Source: Epiperipatus broadwayi
Lineage: Eukaryota > Onychophora > Udeonychophora > Euonychophora > Peripatidae
Direction: 5' to 3'
Length of the DNA: 64,000 nucleotides
Assembly (NCBI GenBank): GCA_028023455.1
Contig: JAQFVV010012434.1
Span: 8,429,355 to 8,493,354 of the forward strand
Position numbers and translations under genes: made by a program. Below, one piece after another: positions 45,873 through 58,515 of the stretch. A model generated the notes under the pieces. The model worked only from the letters and a program-made list of their open reading frames with translations. It made no database searches and had not been told where the DNA came from. How positions within the stretch are numbered: position 1 is the stretch's first letter; each line of letters starts with the position of its first letter.

Positions 45873-48430
45873 TGAAACAGACAGATCGGAGAACCGATCT
45901 TCGTTTCAGGTGTTTTTATGTACGGTAATTCAAACCACTGTTCGCCCGCAGTGAGATTTTGTCTATTTTAATTTATAATAAAAATTAGTTATATATTTTA
46001 TAGTTTATCAGTCAATATGTAAAGATTCCGTCTATAAATGTCGCAAACCATGAAATAATATTTGTGTGTGCGTGGTTTGCGAATTTATATCATTTAATTT
46101 AAAGTTTCAGTGCGGGCGTATTTGTTTTAAATTTTAGTTTTAAAATTGTATAAAGTCGTTTAAAAATACTGATCAAAAATCACATTCCTTTGATCAGTGT
46201 TTTTAATTAAAATCTAATTGCACAAATGTTCAGAGCAATTAAGTTGTATTCAAAATTAGTAAGGAATTTTGATATGTAATTACTGTATCGATTTAAAAAT
46301 AGGATATTAAATTAAAAGATTGCTAAAAACAGATAATTGATTGTTGGTCAAGCTGCATCGCTAGAGGCTAGAGAAAGTAGGCGGAGCCTAAAACAAAAAC
46401 AAGTCGGAAAGGTCAGCAGTGGCAAATTCTAGAAAAAAACTTACATTCTAACTTTGGTCGTGTTTGAGAGAGGTAGTCTCGAGACAACACAGCAGTTAAT
46501 AATAATTCAAATATCTTATTAAGAAGTTTACCAGTGAATCGCAATGTTGATGGGCTAATTGCCAGGAGCTGGTCTCTGCCCGCCAATATGGATCCTCGTG
46601 CCGCTGTTTGATCATGTTTCATATACTTCAGAATTTCCAACTTCCAATCTCAAAATTTACTATGCCTTACAAATAACTTTCAAAAATGCGCGCCTACGTT
46701 CGTCACAAACCAAGCTGGATGAAGAAAGAAGAGAACTTTGTTACACGAACTTTAATTTTCTTCCGTGCTTAATGTTATCAATCAAGTGAATCATATGTAA
46801 GTTTTTATATCATTTATAATGCTATTATTTAACCTGTCAGTAAATTTTCTTTTCTTTTTTTTAATCCTCTGCTCTAGTCTTTAGAAATCATTTATAAAAT
46901 TGTAATTAATAGTAATAATATTTCAACTGAATGCATTTATATTTTCTTATGTTGCTTATTTCATGAACAAACATTGCCAATAGTAATATTTCCAACTCTG
47001 TGTAAACTAGTGTGTAATAATGATCAATTTAATTTTAAAAGTAATTTCATGTTCTGAATTAAATATTCTTTCACATTCCGAGTTGATAAATGTTAAGTCA
47101 CTTTATTAGTCTATGTTAATTTGTCCTATAATTGCAATCTAAGGTTCGATCTTAAAATATATATATAATGGTTTCAAAGTGTTCATTAATGTTATGTATA
47201 ATATGAGAAATAATTCACTGAATAATTTGATACTATCGCTACCGCCTGTCAACCCGGAGGGTTAGAGTTTCAGAGTAAAATTAACTAATTATTGTTTTCA
47301 CCGTCAGTTTAAGTCCGCTACGTTTTATTGGGGTAAGGATCTCAGCCTGTGGCGTAGAAACAGACAAATAGTTTCCAGGTTTTATATAATTTCTCTTAAA
47401 AAATCCGCTTCAAGTATTCGTCCTTCACGTCTGTGGCAATGCCTTCCCTTCGCTGAAGTTAGCGTCTCGCCATTCTACCATTGGGGAATGAAAGCAGTTT
47501 TTCTTTCCCGGTAATCTCTTGGATCACCGGGGTTCGAAATGATCCCGGCTGGTTGTCGTGTCCCGGAGCTACTTGGGGGCATTAAGCCTTGTCAAAGTAC
47601 AAGCCGCCCGGTATTCCGTTAATGCACCGCAATTGATTACTGTAGGGCTTTTGAATCCAGGCAACCACCAGTTCATCTATCTTCCATGTCGTATTTATAT
47701 AAAACCACCAGCACATCTATCCTTTATGTCGTCTTTATATAAAACCATTCTCCAACTGTTCGTCTACGTAACGGCTCGAGCCTATTCTAATAAAATAAGT
47801 TAATAAAAATCTTTAGAGAAATATTTTTCCAGTGCTCAAATACTCTGATTCTCTTAACCACCCGTCAATCATTTAACTACCCAGCTATTGGCATAAGTTT
47901 GTTTATTAAATAAAACGTTCACTAAAGACTAGTAGCCAAATACAAGAGGATTTATGAAGTCTTACCGTACTGTATAACACTATATTTATATGCTGTATAT
48001 TTCTATTATATAACATTATATTCATGTGCTTTCTATTTGTCTTATTTAACACTATATTTATATGCTTTATATTTTGCTTATTAAACACTTTATTTAATCT
48101 TAATCTTTGTGTCCTCCACCTTATTACTCTCTAAGTCTATTTAGCCACTTACTGTCTGTATTGGCAACTTAAATATATACGTTACATAAATGACCGTTCC
48201 AGTATCTAGAGTCTAATAAACCTATATATCATTAACTGTAAGAATTAGTCCATGTTCTAAGCTGAGCTAGAAAAGGGATAACCCCGTGCTGTTATAAAGT
48301 CATCATCGGTTAGTCATACCGGGGTTTGGGTTTGAATTCAGTTGGCGTTTTGGAATTTATTCTTAAACGTGGGCTGGGTTTGAATTCGGGTACTGTGTAT
48401 GAGTAAGCGTGGTGGATTTATACCGGTACA
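45873..48430 (+). repeat. Element 2, 3' LTR
   Basis: 2558-bp partner of 40843-43405. The hairpin is at 45873-45908, the end at ACCGGTACA, then GAAT. Confidence 0.95.
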
Positions 48431-48434
48431 GAAT

Positions 48435-49445
48435 ATACTATATTTTTTTACATTTGTTTGATTCTTATAAAAGATTAGAGTTATCTTGTTCAGTGATAAA
48501 GTAATATGCAGCTAGTATATGAGATTTATGATTACAGTTTTGTATAAATGTGTGTTATTGATTGATTGTACTATGGAGACCTATAATTAATATTTAAAGT
48601 TTATTAATAATTATTTATAGTTAAGTCATAATATCTGACATTTTATATGTTTTATTGATCAATTAATTTAATTCTATATTTCTATAATTAAATGTATCTA
48701 AAGTATATAGCTTAAATATTTAGAAATATCATCCTTCTTATTCATCTATATAGATATTCTCAAGATTTTATGAATATTATATTGCATATTCACTTATACT
48801 TATGTCACTGATACTTATATAAATATTATTGTTCAATTGAGTTAAACTCTTGACAATATTGTATTCTTATTTTATTCATAATATGAGCTTGATAAAACCA
48901 TACATTAAAAAGAATATTTTAAGTTGGATCCATGTTTTGTTCTTGTGAAAAATAACTAGGTTCATAAATCAGATCCCTAGAATAAACTGATCTTATTATT
49001 TAATTAAAGATACAATAAAACATTTTTTTTTTTTTTTTATTATTTATAATTAATCCTTTGAATATATCTTAATAGCTCTCTCCAATAAAATGTTTTGTTT
49101 TACATCACATAAAGATATACAACACAGTTATTAATAAAATAGAAGTTATTTTCTTAATTAATGACACTGTAAGAATATTTATAATCATTGCAGAGAACTT
49201 GTTATTATTGTTATTTCATTTATTTAAAATATTCTTTTTTACTTATTGTTAATAAATTAATTATACATTTTGTTAATTATCTGGTCAATCATTAATTATT
49301 TAATACTCATCATCTACTAATTTTATAAATAATATGATCACCTGATTTTATTATTATTATACATTATTTAAAGGGCATACTGCTTTATAAGAAATGTTGT
49401 TCATTATTTTATATGCCTACACCATCTTTATTTCCACTTTATTAT
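48435..49445. other. AT-rich intergenic sequence
   Basis: No gene was recognised. A T16-18 run lies near 49022-49039. Confidence 0.4.
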
Positions 49446-49450
49446 TTATA

Positions 49451-49626
49451 ATAATAGTAAATAATGCTAACACACTTATAAAGTAAAGCTGTATAAATTA
49501 ATAGCAATTATAACAGGCTACGATTATGAGAAATACATTTTTCGAAAGTGCTAAGCCATTTTAATTGCTATTAATCTATACAGCTTTAGGTTTTAAATGT
49601 GTTAGCACTATTTAATATTATTATAA
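49451..49626. repeat. Foldback repeat (MITE-like), arms about 62 bp
   Basis: ATAATGCTAACACACTTATAAAGTAAAGCTGTATAAATTAATAGCAATTA is approximately inverted at 49562-49626 (TAATTGCTATTAATCTATACAGCTTTAGG, TGTGTTAGCACTATTTAAT). The centre of about 48 bp contains ACAGGCTACGATTATGAG. No ORF is present. Confidence 0.85.
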
Positions 49627-52600
49627 TTTGGACAAGTGTAAAGCATAAATCTATAATTTGTTACTTTAATATTTAGTTGCATAAGATATGAATTAAATTC
49701 AATAAAATGCCCTTCACTATTTAATTATATAAATAGTAATAATTTATAATTTTAAAGATTTAACATTTTAAGAATAGTATTTATTATATTTTGATCTTAT
49801 AACTCTGAGATACTTAAAATCTAAGTTATGTAATATGAGAATATAGAATAAACTTGCTAACCCAAATACAAAAATGTTATAGAATTTAATTATTTTTGGA
49901 AATCCATAGTTATACTTTAACTAATAGTAGAATCTTGAGGTATTATTGTGATTAGTTATAAATGCACATCTGTATAATGATTCCTTAAAATAAATATCTG
50001 TTTATTACAAAGAGACTCATAAAGTGACCATGCAAGAGTTTAAAAAATTAAGCTCGACCTTGGTCGGAATCACTATTGTTGTACTTTTGTGGTCAGTTAC
50101 GATATATATCTGCCTACTATTTCACTATAATGCAATGAGAAATCTCTTAAGTTGTAGGAATATGTATAATGTTTTAAATCTTTAATTTTTTTATCTTCCA
50201 AAACTATTGGATGAGTGAGCTTAAAAATACTTTCTCTAATATTTCTTTTCCACTGCAGCATTTGATATACTTATCTCAATTATTCATGCTATTAAGCTTT
50301 TCAAAACTCGCTATAAGTTCTCTTAGTAATTTTTGTTACATTTGAAAATTGGTTTTAATAAAATTAATGAAGTGGTGTTAATTTAATGTATGTATAAGTA
50401 AATGATGCATATATAGTATTTTTGGCCCTTGATATTTTTTCTATAATTAATTTTTCTGATGAATAAATGGAAACAAACCCAACATAAGATTTTTTAGACA
50501 CCAGAACATTTCAATAGTATTTTATACTTGAGGCAAAAATTATTACCAATTTTTAAAACTAGTATAAAATACTAAGAATATTATTAATTTTATTGGGATT
50601 TTCGTTTATGTAAATTCAGGATTATTTTAATTTCTGAATTATCGAAATAGAGTTATAATAATATATTGGCTACAATTATTAAAAAATTTTAATTGGATAA
50701 AACTGTCATCTACTTTGGTCATAGACGATAATTAAATATGAGAGTGATAAGAAAAAATTATAAATATCTATAATTTGTATGTGTGATAATTCATTTTATT
50801 TTATTCTTACATTTAGAAATGGAAGTTGATTATTGTTTTTATTTATATAATAAACTTTACATTATAGAAACAAATCCTATATTCTATATTATTACCAACA
50901 TCTGATTATGGTGTTGTAGGATGTATTTAAGAACTCAAGAAAGTGATCAATGATTTTAATAGAAATGTCATCAACATACATTAATATAATTAATTTTTGT
51001 AGTATTGTCTGCACGTTTTTTTCTAAAAGCAGAAATCACTCCTGGAAAAAGAAAACAATCTCTAAAGAAATTTGGTGGAATTATTCTAAAACATGAGCTC
51101 TATATGTTTTTATTAAGTTACTTTTTTGGAATTATTGTTTAAACTTAAAAAAAGTGGCTTAATTCAAAATATGCAGTGGACTATTACCAATATCTTTGCC
51201 AAAAAGATTTGTTTAATGTATACTCAAATCAATATAGTTTTCAGTCATGTATACAGAGCAATGGATGTATTTATATATACATATCACAACTATTTATATT
51301 ACCTATTGATATAAATCAATTTGAAATATCTTTAGATACATTACACATTTGAATTAAATATTCATTCTTTCTAACCAAAATGTTTTAAACAAACATCTAT
51401 ATTAATACATGAGATATAAAGATGCTGCTTTTTTTCTCATTAATTATTTTCCTATGCTGAACTGGAGAGATTAAAATATTTATTGTAGAGTGGCATGAAT
51501 CATATATGTAATATTCATATCACCACATACATTCTTATGATTTGAGAAAGAAGAAGCTCTAAGGAAAGTACTTGTTACTATTCTGAAACATCATTTTTAC
51601 TACATGGAAGCTTCCAAAAATAATACTAAGAATATGAATATATATATATAAAGTATCAGGAAAAATAAGTATTTAAAATTTGCTTTCTCTTCTTTTTATC
51701 AATTAAAAAGAAAACAGGAATAAATGTTTTAAAAAACTAAATAAATGTAAAATGTTAAAATAAAATTAGTTTGTAAAACTTTTGTAAAATATCTCATTGA
51801 CAGGAATGCAAGTAATTTTGAATGATTCCTGGTTGATAAGATACTAGATGAATCTAATAAAGATTAGATAAAATAAAATGTAAAAATTAATTAAAACTAG
51901 ACATGTTATGATAAGAATTAAAGTTAGATATAAAAGTTGCAGCTTAGATATTATTATATTCATTTAGATCTTCAGACAGGGAGTCAGTCTTTGAAAAAGT
52001 TGTTGTCCAGAGTTTTCAAAGTTCAGTTTTTCTAATTGCAAGTTTTGACTTCACACATTTATTGATCCATTAATCATGAGGGCATAGTTAATGTGACCCT
52101 CAGTGAGCCAGTCATTTCTGCTGTGGACAATATCAATGGAAAACTGTGTAATTAGCAACATGCATTACTAGAAAACAATAGGAATGTTCAGCTGGGCTTC
52201 ATGCCCTGAGTCCTTAGCTCCACCAACTGTTCTTGCCTGGAACCAATGCCTAAACTGTGAAATAGACACTGCCATATACTCTTTCTCTCACTCATTGTTG
52301 AATCAAAAAATAAAATAAAGCATGAAACCATCGAGGAGATCAAAAAGCCAACTAGTTGGAAACCAAAACCAATGGAACTTGTCATCTTGATATTTAAAAA
52401 TAAAAACCTAAATAAATATACTTTGGAATAATAAATTATCTAGACAAATATATTTCTATAATGAATTAAACTATAATAGACATTTGCAAATAAACAAAAA
52501 TAAAGGTAAATAAATCAAATAAAATAAAATTTGTTTTTTTAGAATCAGTAGCAGTAACAAAAGAAATAATAAACTTATAAAAAAAACTAACAAACTAATG
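49627..52600. other. AT-rich sequence, no gene recognised
   Basis: No coding family was recognised. About 51970-52400 is less AT-rich and may be an unrecognised repeat or an upstream part of the relic at 52622. Confidence 0.35.
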
Positions 52601-52621
52601 CATGTCTGAGCCAAAACAAAA

Positions 52622-53080
52622 ATGGAGGCTCAAAATGATGAAGTAGATATACTCAGTGAAAAACGGGAAGTTTCTGGTAAAAGTAATATAGAAATAAATG
52701 AAATCATCAATTTGTACTAGAAAAATTAGAGAAACAGATAGAAATGGTCAAAAAGCAAATAGAATGGTGGATACAGGAAATGATGATAGCATGATTACAA
52801 GATAGGAAAATAATAGAAAGTATAAGAATAAATATAGATAAGTTAGCAGATATAGACAAAATTGAAAATAAACAGGGAGAGGGAATGGATATAATATGAG
52901 AAGAGAATGAAAAAGAAATGGAAAGAAGAAATATAAGTAAGTTAGCAGAAAAAATAGAAGTAGTAGAGTTAAAAGTCAAGGAAGGACAGGAGAAATCAGA
53001 AATCAAAAGCATTAATATTGACATGGGGAAACAGAAAAGTACAAGCACATATGCATATTTAAATGATAACCTGCCAATGT
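52622..53080 (+). pseudogene. Decayed coiled-coil, Gag-like ORF
   Basis: The plus strand starts MEAQNDEVDILSEKREVSGK and, across two or three stops and shifts, continues with charged heptad-like sequence: QIEMVKKQIEWWIQEMM, SIRINIDKLADIDKIENKQG, NISKLAEKIEVVELKVKEG. It ends LNDNLPM. The composition resembles N-terminal coiled-coil regions of Gag-like proteins such as those in LTR elements 1 and 2, but no specific homology is visible. No LTRs were found around it. Confidence 0.35.
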
Positions 53081-53249
53081 AAACAGATTTTTAAAAATAA
53101 AAATATGTACTGAAAGGTAAACTGTTGAGAAGATGGTCCAGCTCCTGGGTGTATTCGACAGCACAAGGCAAATTTATGAAGCCAAAGAAAGAGGATTCAA
53201 ACCCATAGAAAAAGAAAAAAAATATGAATGTTATGAATTTTGAAAGCTT

Positions 53250-54650
53250 ATATTAAATTTATTTTTACATATATTTTTTAATTCATGTGCAATCTTTGAA
53301 ATTTAAGATAGGCTTATCCAGTTTTTAAGTTCCAATTGTTGGTTAGGATGAATATTTCTTATTTTTTTTATAAAATCTCTTTATGGTGTTTATGATTTTA
53401 TCATGATTATATAACATATTGTGTACTGTTCAATGTTGTTCTTTTAATCATATTCAAACTTGCATAGTGTATAATTTCTGTGTAAGGAACACTTCAATCC
53501 CACATATTTATGTGAAATTGGAGTTATTGATCTAGGGTGGATTGTTCCTCTTATATTTAGGAGTTTAATCATTCTGTAGTCTAACATATGACCATGTCTT
53601 TGTAGATATAAGTCCAAAAACTTTATTTCTTTATTATTGTCTTCTTTCTCTTAAGGTTCATGATAGTAGTGATGCTCATTCATCAATGTATATGTCTGTA
53701 GCACATATAAATGTGTCATCTACATATATCATGTATATTAAACTTCAGTTTAAATATCTGTGATTAGATATAATTCATTTTTGATTTTTTCTAGAAATAG
53801 ACTACTGATGATACTGCTGATAGGGAGCCCAACCAACCAATCATTATTCATTTTATAATATTTTCCATTTGCTGCCACTGCGAGATCTTTGTCAATCCAT
53901 TTCAAAACTTCTATTATGAATTTCCTTTTGTGGTAGTCATAATTGCTGTTACTTAGCAATTCATTAATCACTATAATTTTTCCATTCTGGGCACTGGGCT
54001 ATAACTCTTCTCTATCGAGTGGCACACTTTTATTAATATCTATTTTCATTCTTTTAATTTTGTTAACAAATTTGTACAATGATTTATTTGAATATTCACT
54101 GAATTTCAATTTTTCAGTCATCCATGTAGCAGTAGTTTGGCCATTTTTTAAAAATACAAACTGTCAAAATCAATAATCAACCTCAATGGGGAATTGTCCT
54201 CATTCAGCTTTATGTGTGCAAAAATTCTTGAGGTGTTTGCTGCAGAGACATATATTTTAAAATATTCCACTTTTATAAATGCCTTTCTGCAGTACTTTCC
54301 AAGAACCATTGAAATAAATTTGTCTTTAATGTTTCTAAGATTATATGCTGCTATTTCTGTAAATTTATGATTTTAATTTGTAAATCAAGTTTTGTTCAGT
54401 ACTCATCCTTTTTCATTAACATCATACAGTTTCCTTTGTCTTTCTTTATGCATATCATATTGTGATTTTCTATATATGATTTAGTGTTCTTTATGTTAAC
54501 ATACCATTTTTCTTTATGCTTTTTTTGGTAAGAAATTTGCTATTCTAGCTGTTTTTTCAATAATCTGATCTTTTAAGAGGTCACTTTCAAATTTGGTTTC
54601 TATATCAATCATTATTTCAATTTTAGCATTTACCATTCCCCAACAACAAA
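53250..54650 (-). pseudogene. Penelope-like reverse transcriptase relic
   Basis: In order on the minus strand: near 54470-54400 MICIKKDKGNCMMLMKKDEY (family xxxKADKGNAxVVMxxxDY). Near 54235-54150 RIFAHIKLNEDNSPLRLIID (family RxYGLPKIHKxxxPLRPIVS) followed by KMAKLL. At 53971-53750 an open stretch with ANGKYYK and GLPISSIISSLFLEKIKNEL (family FNxKxYxQxxGxPMGSPLSPxxANxFME). Near 53740-53715 MIYVDDTFICA, the catalytic YxDD box with both aspartates. Near 53620-53580 EIKFLDLYLQRHG (family LPFLDVLxxR). Stops interrupt it. The C-terminal GIY-YIG domain was not found downstream, where sequence changes at about 53200. Confidence 0.75.
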
Positions 54651-55399
54651 TATTGATCTATTATTTAATATATTACTAATTATTTCTGATATATGTTCAT
54701 TGGTTAGCTTGATCCAATTTTTTTGTATAATTAATACATTTCAATTTTTTATCTTGTTTTAATAACTATAAGAAAGTCCATGGAAATATTACAAAACCAA
54801 ATAGTTTTTAAAATTGGTGAAATATAGTTATTCCATCATATGGATATGAAAGCTAATTATTTTATTATCTTTATCTTCTAAAATCAACTTGGAATCAACT
54901 AATTGCAAAACAAAGGAAGTAAAAAAATCTTTGTTAATCTACATATTCTGAATGTACAACCATCAATTAAATATATATGATAGTTCTTTGATTTACAATC
55001 TCATTATTCCTTAAGACATAACAATTCTTAATTTGTCGTAGCTGAATGTCATTTCATCGAAACATTGGAAATGAAAAAAAAAAAAAAATACACAATATAA
55101 CCCAAATAAAACTTTATTTTCAAATACATATATGTATGTGTGTGTGTAAACTATTTTATATTTGGAAGAATTTGTTAAAATCCATAATCTAAATTGCTTT
55201 TAGATGTTTTTTATACTATTCCGCTCCCACCTTTATATTTTTAAATTTTTCTGTATCTGCTTTCAACTAATATAACTTTCAATCTTGTTATATATCAATG
55301 CTTACACTATCTCTACAACCATTTTTTATGATATTCATTATCCAACTGATAGCCAATAGGATGGAGTACAATATATCATTTATAGATATGTAACAATTT

Positions 55400-56380
55400 A
55401 CAGTGAATTAAAACAAAACAAATATTCAAAATTATCAATTTATCTTTAATTGTCTCTTTATAAACCGTAAGTCATCATAAGTTGTGTCTTTGATTCATCA
55501 TCAAGCTTGACATCTAAATTTAAGATAGTAAATGACTTGTTTTTAATATATTGAGTAATTATTTGCAAGTCTCTAATTCCAGAATTGCATGTAGAACTTT
55601 TATTTAATACTTTTTTTTATTTTAAATATACACATTTTCTTTTTTACATACAATGAATAAATTGTGTTATTGGATCAAACACATGTCCAATTTTTTTCCC
55701 AGCGTCTCCAAAAAGTAAATTTAAATTTAAACCTTTTTAAGCTTTCTTATGTTATTATAACAGAAATTATTTAGATCCCTTTTCCAAATATACAATCTTA
55801 GAGCAGCGCAACATTGGCAATTTTTGATTAAAATTATTAGTGGATCTTTTAATTATAACATTATTCTATAACTAATGTCGTAATTATTTTTACAAATCTT
55901 TTTTATTTTATGGTGTCCCTCAAATATTGTGGCTTTGATTTACACTACTTTTCTTTATGTTTTTTATTAATCTCTGTTTTTTTTTTATCAATAAAAATTT
56001 TCAAAATACCTTTATACAATAATTATTTATTACAATTAACCTTTATTCTGTACTTTTAAAAAAATGTTCTAATCCAACTAGTAACTATTAATTTGGTATC
56101 CACATAACCTCTAATAATTTAATGATCATTTTTAATCAAGTGATTCTTTTTTTTCTTTAACTTGTAGATTCAATTTTTTTTTCATGATCCACTCTAGATA
56201 AAAATAATTAGCTTTAGTAGCATCAAGTGGAGCACTTACAAATACATCAATATATCATTTGCAAATGTTTGCATAGATGAATAGTTGGAAATAAGTTGAT
56301 AATATTAAATATTTGTGTAATTTACCATCCCAATTGTTATATATTATTTATTTTGTATATTTTAATTAATGGTTAATATA
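55400..56380 (-). pseudogene. Possible second Penelope-like RT relic, very decayed
   Basis: On the minus strand near 56270-56160, YIDVFVSAPLDATKANYFYL is followed by EWIMKKKLNLQVKEKK, resembling the YxDDIFVSAP...ANxFLEWIN region after the RT catalytic box. A possible trailing piece lies at 55600-55450. Frames shift often, and neither PMGSPLSP nor GIY-YIG was found. It could belong to the 53250-54650 element or to a separate copy. Confidence 0.4.
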
Positions 56381-56429
56381 AAGATTAGTTCATATAGATG
56401 TTTGCTTACCGTTAAAAATAGCAAGACAT

Positions 56430-56610
56430 TAAAAGAGTTCCCCACCCATGCTTTAGATTATCTAAGCAATAGTTTTGAAAGACTACTGATAGTTGATGGC
56501 AGATGAGATTTAAAAGAACATTAAAAGGGTTCCCCATCCCTAAGCAATAATTGCAAAATCTCATCAGCCAACAACTATCAGTCATTGTCTTTCAAAACCT
56601 TTTTGCTGCC
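56430..56610. repeat. Small foldback with doubled TTCCCCAxCC motif
   Basis: CATTAAAAGAGTTCCCCACCC (56428-56448) and CATTAAAAGGGTTCCCCATCC (56519-56539) are direct copies. ATAGTTTTGAAAGACTACTGATAGTTG (56470-56496) is inverted at about 56570-56600. The GGGGAAC word recalls hAT ends. This is probably a rearranged MITE. Confidence 0.55.
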
Positions 56611-57452
56611 AAGGGCTATTTAGATATTTATAATATCATTCACAGGTCATACAAACCTATCAACTTAAAAATTAGCCTATTACATTTGATCAAAAATATA
56701 ATTAATTTACCTCTAATCATTAGTGATGACAACCTTTTCAACTGGCAGCCAATTTCAACTCTTTTTTTAAATAAAATCCATAATTTTTTGTGAATTAAAA
56801 ATAAAATATATTATTATTACTAATAACTGTTCCATATATAATGATATTTTTTTCTAATCCACTTTGTAACTATTTTTCATGACATATTTATATTCTTGAA
56901 TCTCTTGTTATGTTTTGGATAGATTAATTCTACAGCAGCTAGGATGCATTTTTATAAACTCCACTTTATAATGATTTTGAATTTTCTGTTATTTTTTTTT
57001 CATTTTTTGATATAACTTGCTTTCACGTTATTTTTTGATTTGTTTGCCAGACTCTTAATTAAGTTTCTTTTCCCATTTTTTATTTTAATATTTCTTTCTT
57101 CCCCAACAAATTTAGTTGTAATCAGAATGTTTCATAAATAGTGCATTTTAATATTGTATTCTTTATTAAGTAAAATACTTCCCAGATATATTAGGCATAT
57201 TGATTTACTATTTTTTCTTATTAAAAACGTACATATTTGCCCATTTTTTTGAAATACATGATTTTTTATGCCAATTCTTTTTATCTTACTTGATATAACA
57301 TCCTAATAAAAACAATGAAGCAAAATAATCATAATGAAACAAAAAATATGAGTTTTATTTTTGCTAGTACATGTGCAACTCAAAAATTACTACAAAAGTA
57401 AACAAAATACTCTTAATATTGTAGATTAAATCCCAAGCCAAAATGACCACAC

Positions 57453-57477
57453 AATATATATATATATATATATATAC

Positions 57478-57513
<36 letters not shown>

Positions 57514-57576
57514 GGGGGGAGTTAAAAAAAAAAGAAATGATATAAAACGCACATTGGATAATTGAAGGGGGGGGGG

Positions 57577-57620
<44 letters not shown>
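57453..57620. repeat. Low-complexity (TA)n/G-run/A-run cluster
   Basis: Two long (TA)n tracts flank a G8 run (57512-57519), an A10 run and a G12 run (57569-57580). The Tyr/Ile/Pro-rich open frames across it are artefacts. Confidence 0.93.
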
Positions 57621-57624
<4 letters not shown>

Positions 57625-57644
57625 TTTCTTGGAATATTGCAATT

Positions 57645-58015
57645 AAAACAGGCAAAACTCTCCATAGTGTCACTCAGTGCAAGCCAGAGTAATCAATAGA
57701 TGCAAGAAGGTCTGTGCATAAAATCCCTATCTAGTGCCTACTTATACAATATCCCCAGACTATTTTTTATCTTATGGCTTTCATCAGTGAGGAGCTTTGG
57801 ATCTGAGAGCATTGCACCTAGATCTTAAGAATCTAACGCAACCCTCCTAATATCTAGGTGCACTGGTCTCAGATCCAAGGTTTCTAACTGCTGAAGGCCA
57901 TGCTAAAAACTATTCTGAGGATATTGAATGAGTGAGCAGTACTGTATGGAGAGTTTTGCCTGTTTTAACAGCTTCATCAGGCATAAGAAATGGTGATCAT
58001 GTGATGTTTAGTGGT
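57645..58015 (-). repeat. Palindromic repeat B, copy 2, inverted dimer
   Basis: The left (57645-57832) and right (57850-57970) halves are inverted copies of one monomer, the right with a deletion. Both contain the AGATCTAGGTGCA...CTCAGATCC word and the CTGATGA/CTGCTGA-AGCC word, and both end CTCCATA...GTTTTGCCTGTTTTAA. The minus strand at 57980-57950 reads CTGATGA, AGCTGTT, AAAACAGGC, AAAAC, a second hammerhead-like core with a damaged GAAA. Confidence 0.7.
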
Positions 58016-58439
58016 TTAATATTGCACCTGTAATAAAATGAACTAGAACTATTATAAAAGTAGAAAAGAGAAAAAGATGTTATTGAAAAATAAATATTTG
58101 ATTTGATTTTTAATTCAATATTTGCACTACACATATTTATATTAAAAGTTTTATACAGTTTTTATATATGTTTTTGAAAATGTACGATAATTAGTTTGTA
58201 ATTATAAATTTTATTAAACGCTCACTATTATTTCAGTAATAGTTTTAACAAGGCTGTAAACCTTAGCAATGAGCGTCTGAAAAAATCGTCACTAGGGACC
58301 TCTGTAGGTCTTTAAAACACATGCTTACGCTATGAAGAAAAGAGAGAATCCTTCTTTACTTCGACCTACTTTTATATATAAATAGGTGAAGCAGAAGTGT
58401 TTTGATCTAAGAGTGTGAAGCTATTAAATACTTCACTAA

Positions 58440-58515
58440 TTAAGTCCACAATTCTTATAATACATTAATACTCGCGAAACTTTCGATGGCCAGAGGTTTT
58501 CTACCCCTGCTCTAA
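58440..58515 (-). mobile_element. hAT-like terminus, orphan end
   Basis: The minus strand at about 58512 starts CAGGGGTAGAAAACCTCTGG, resembling hAT terminal repeats (CAGGGGTxxxxAACC). No partner end or 8-bp duplication was found. Confidence 0.35.

Larger units (their letters stand above)
40843..48430 (+). mobile_element. LTR element 2, pol-less, complete and young
   Basis: Direct repeats 40843-43405 (2563 bp) and 45873-48430 (2558 bp) flank a 2467-bp interior. Repeats are TG...CA, with a clean 4-bp GAAT target duplication (40839-40842, 48431-48434). The two LTRs show only scattered differences by eye, so insertion is recent. The interior contains one 362-codon Gag-like ORF. No pol motif was found in any frame. 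It shares the hairpin start, primer-site candidate, CTGGCGCC box and T tract with elements 1 and 3. Confidence 0.92.

Noticed and set aside
29692-48088. Paired short frames such as 29692/35440, 31043/36867, 41383/46413, 42531/47558 and 42879/47906
   Set aside because: All are LTR duplicates at equal positions, with no start context or family resemblance.
57364-57673. 86-92 codon minus-strand frames
   Set aside because: They are translations of (TA)n and G/A runs.
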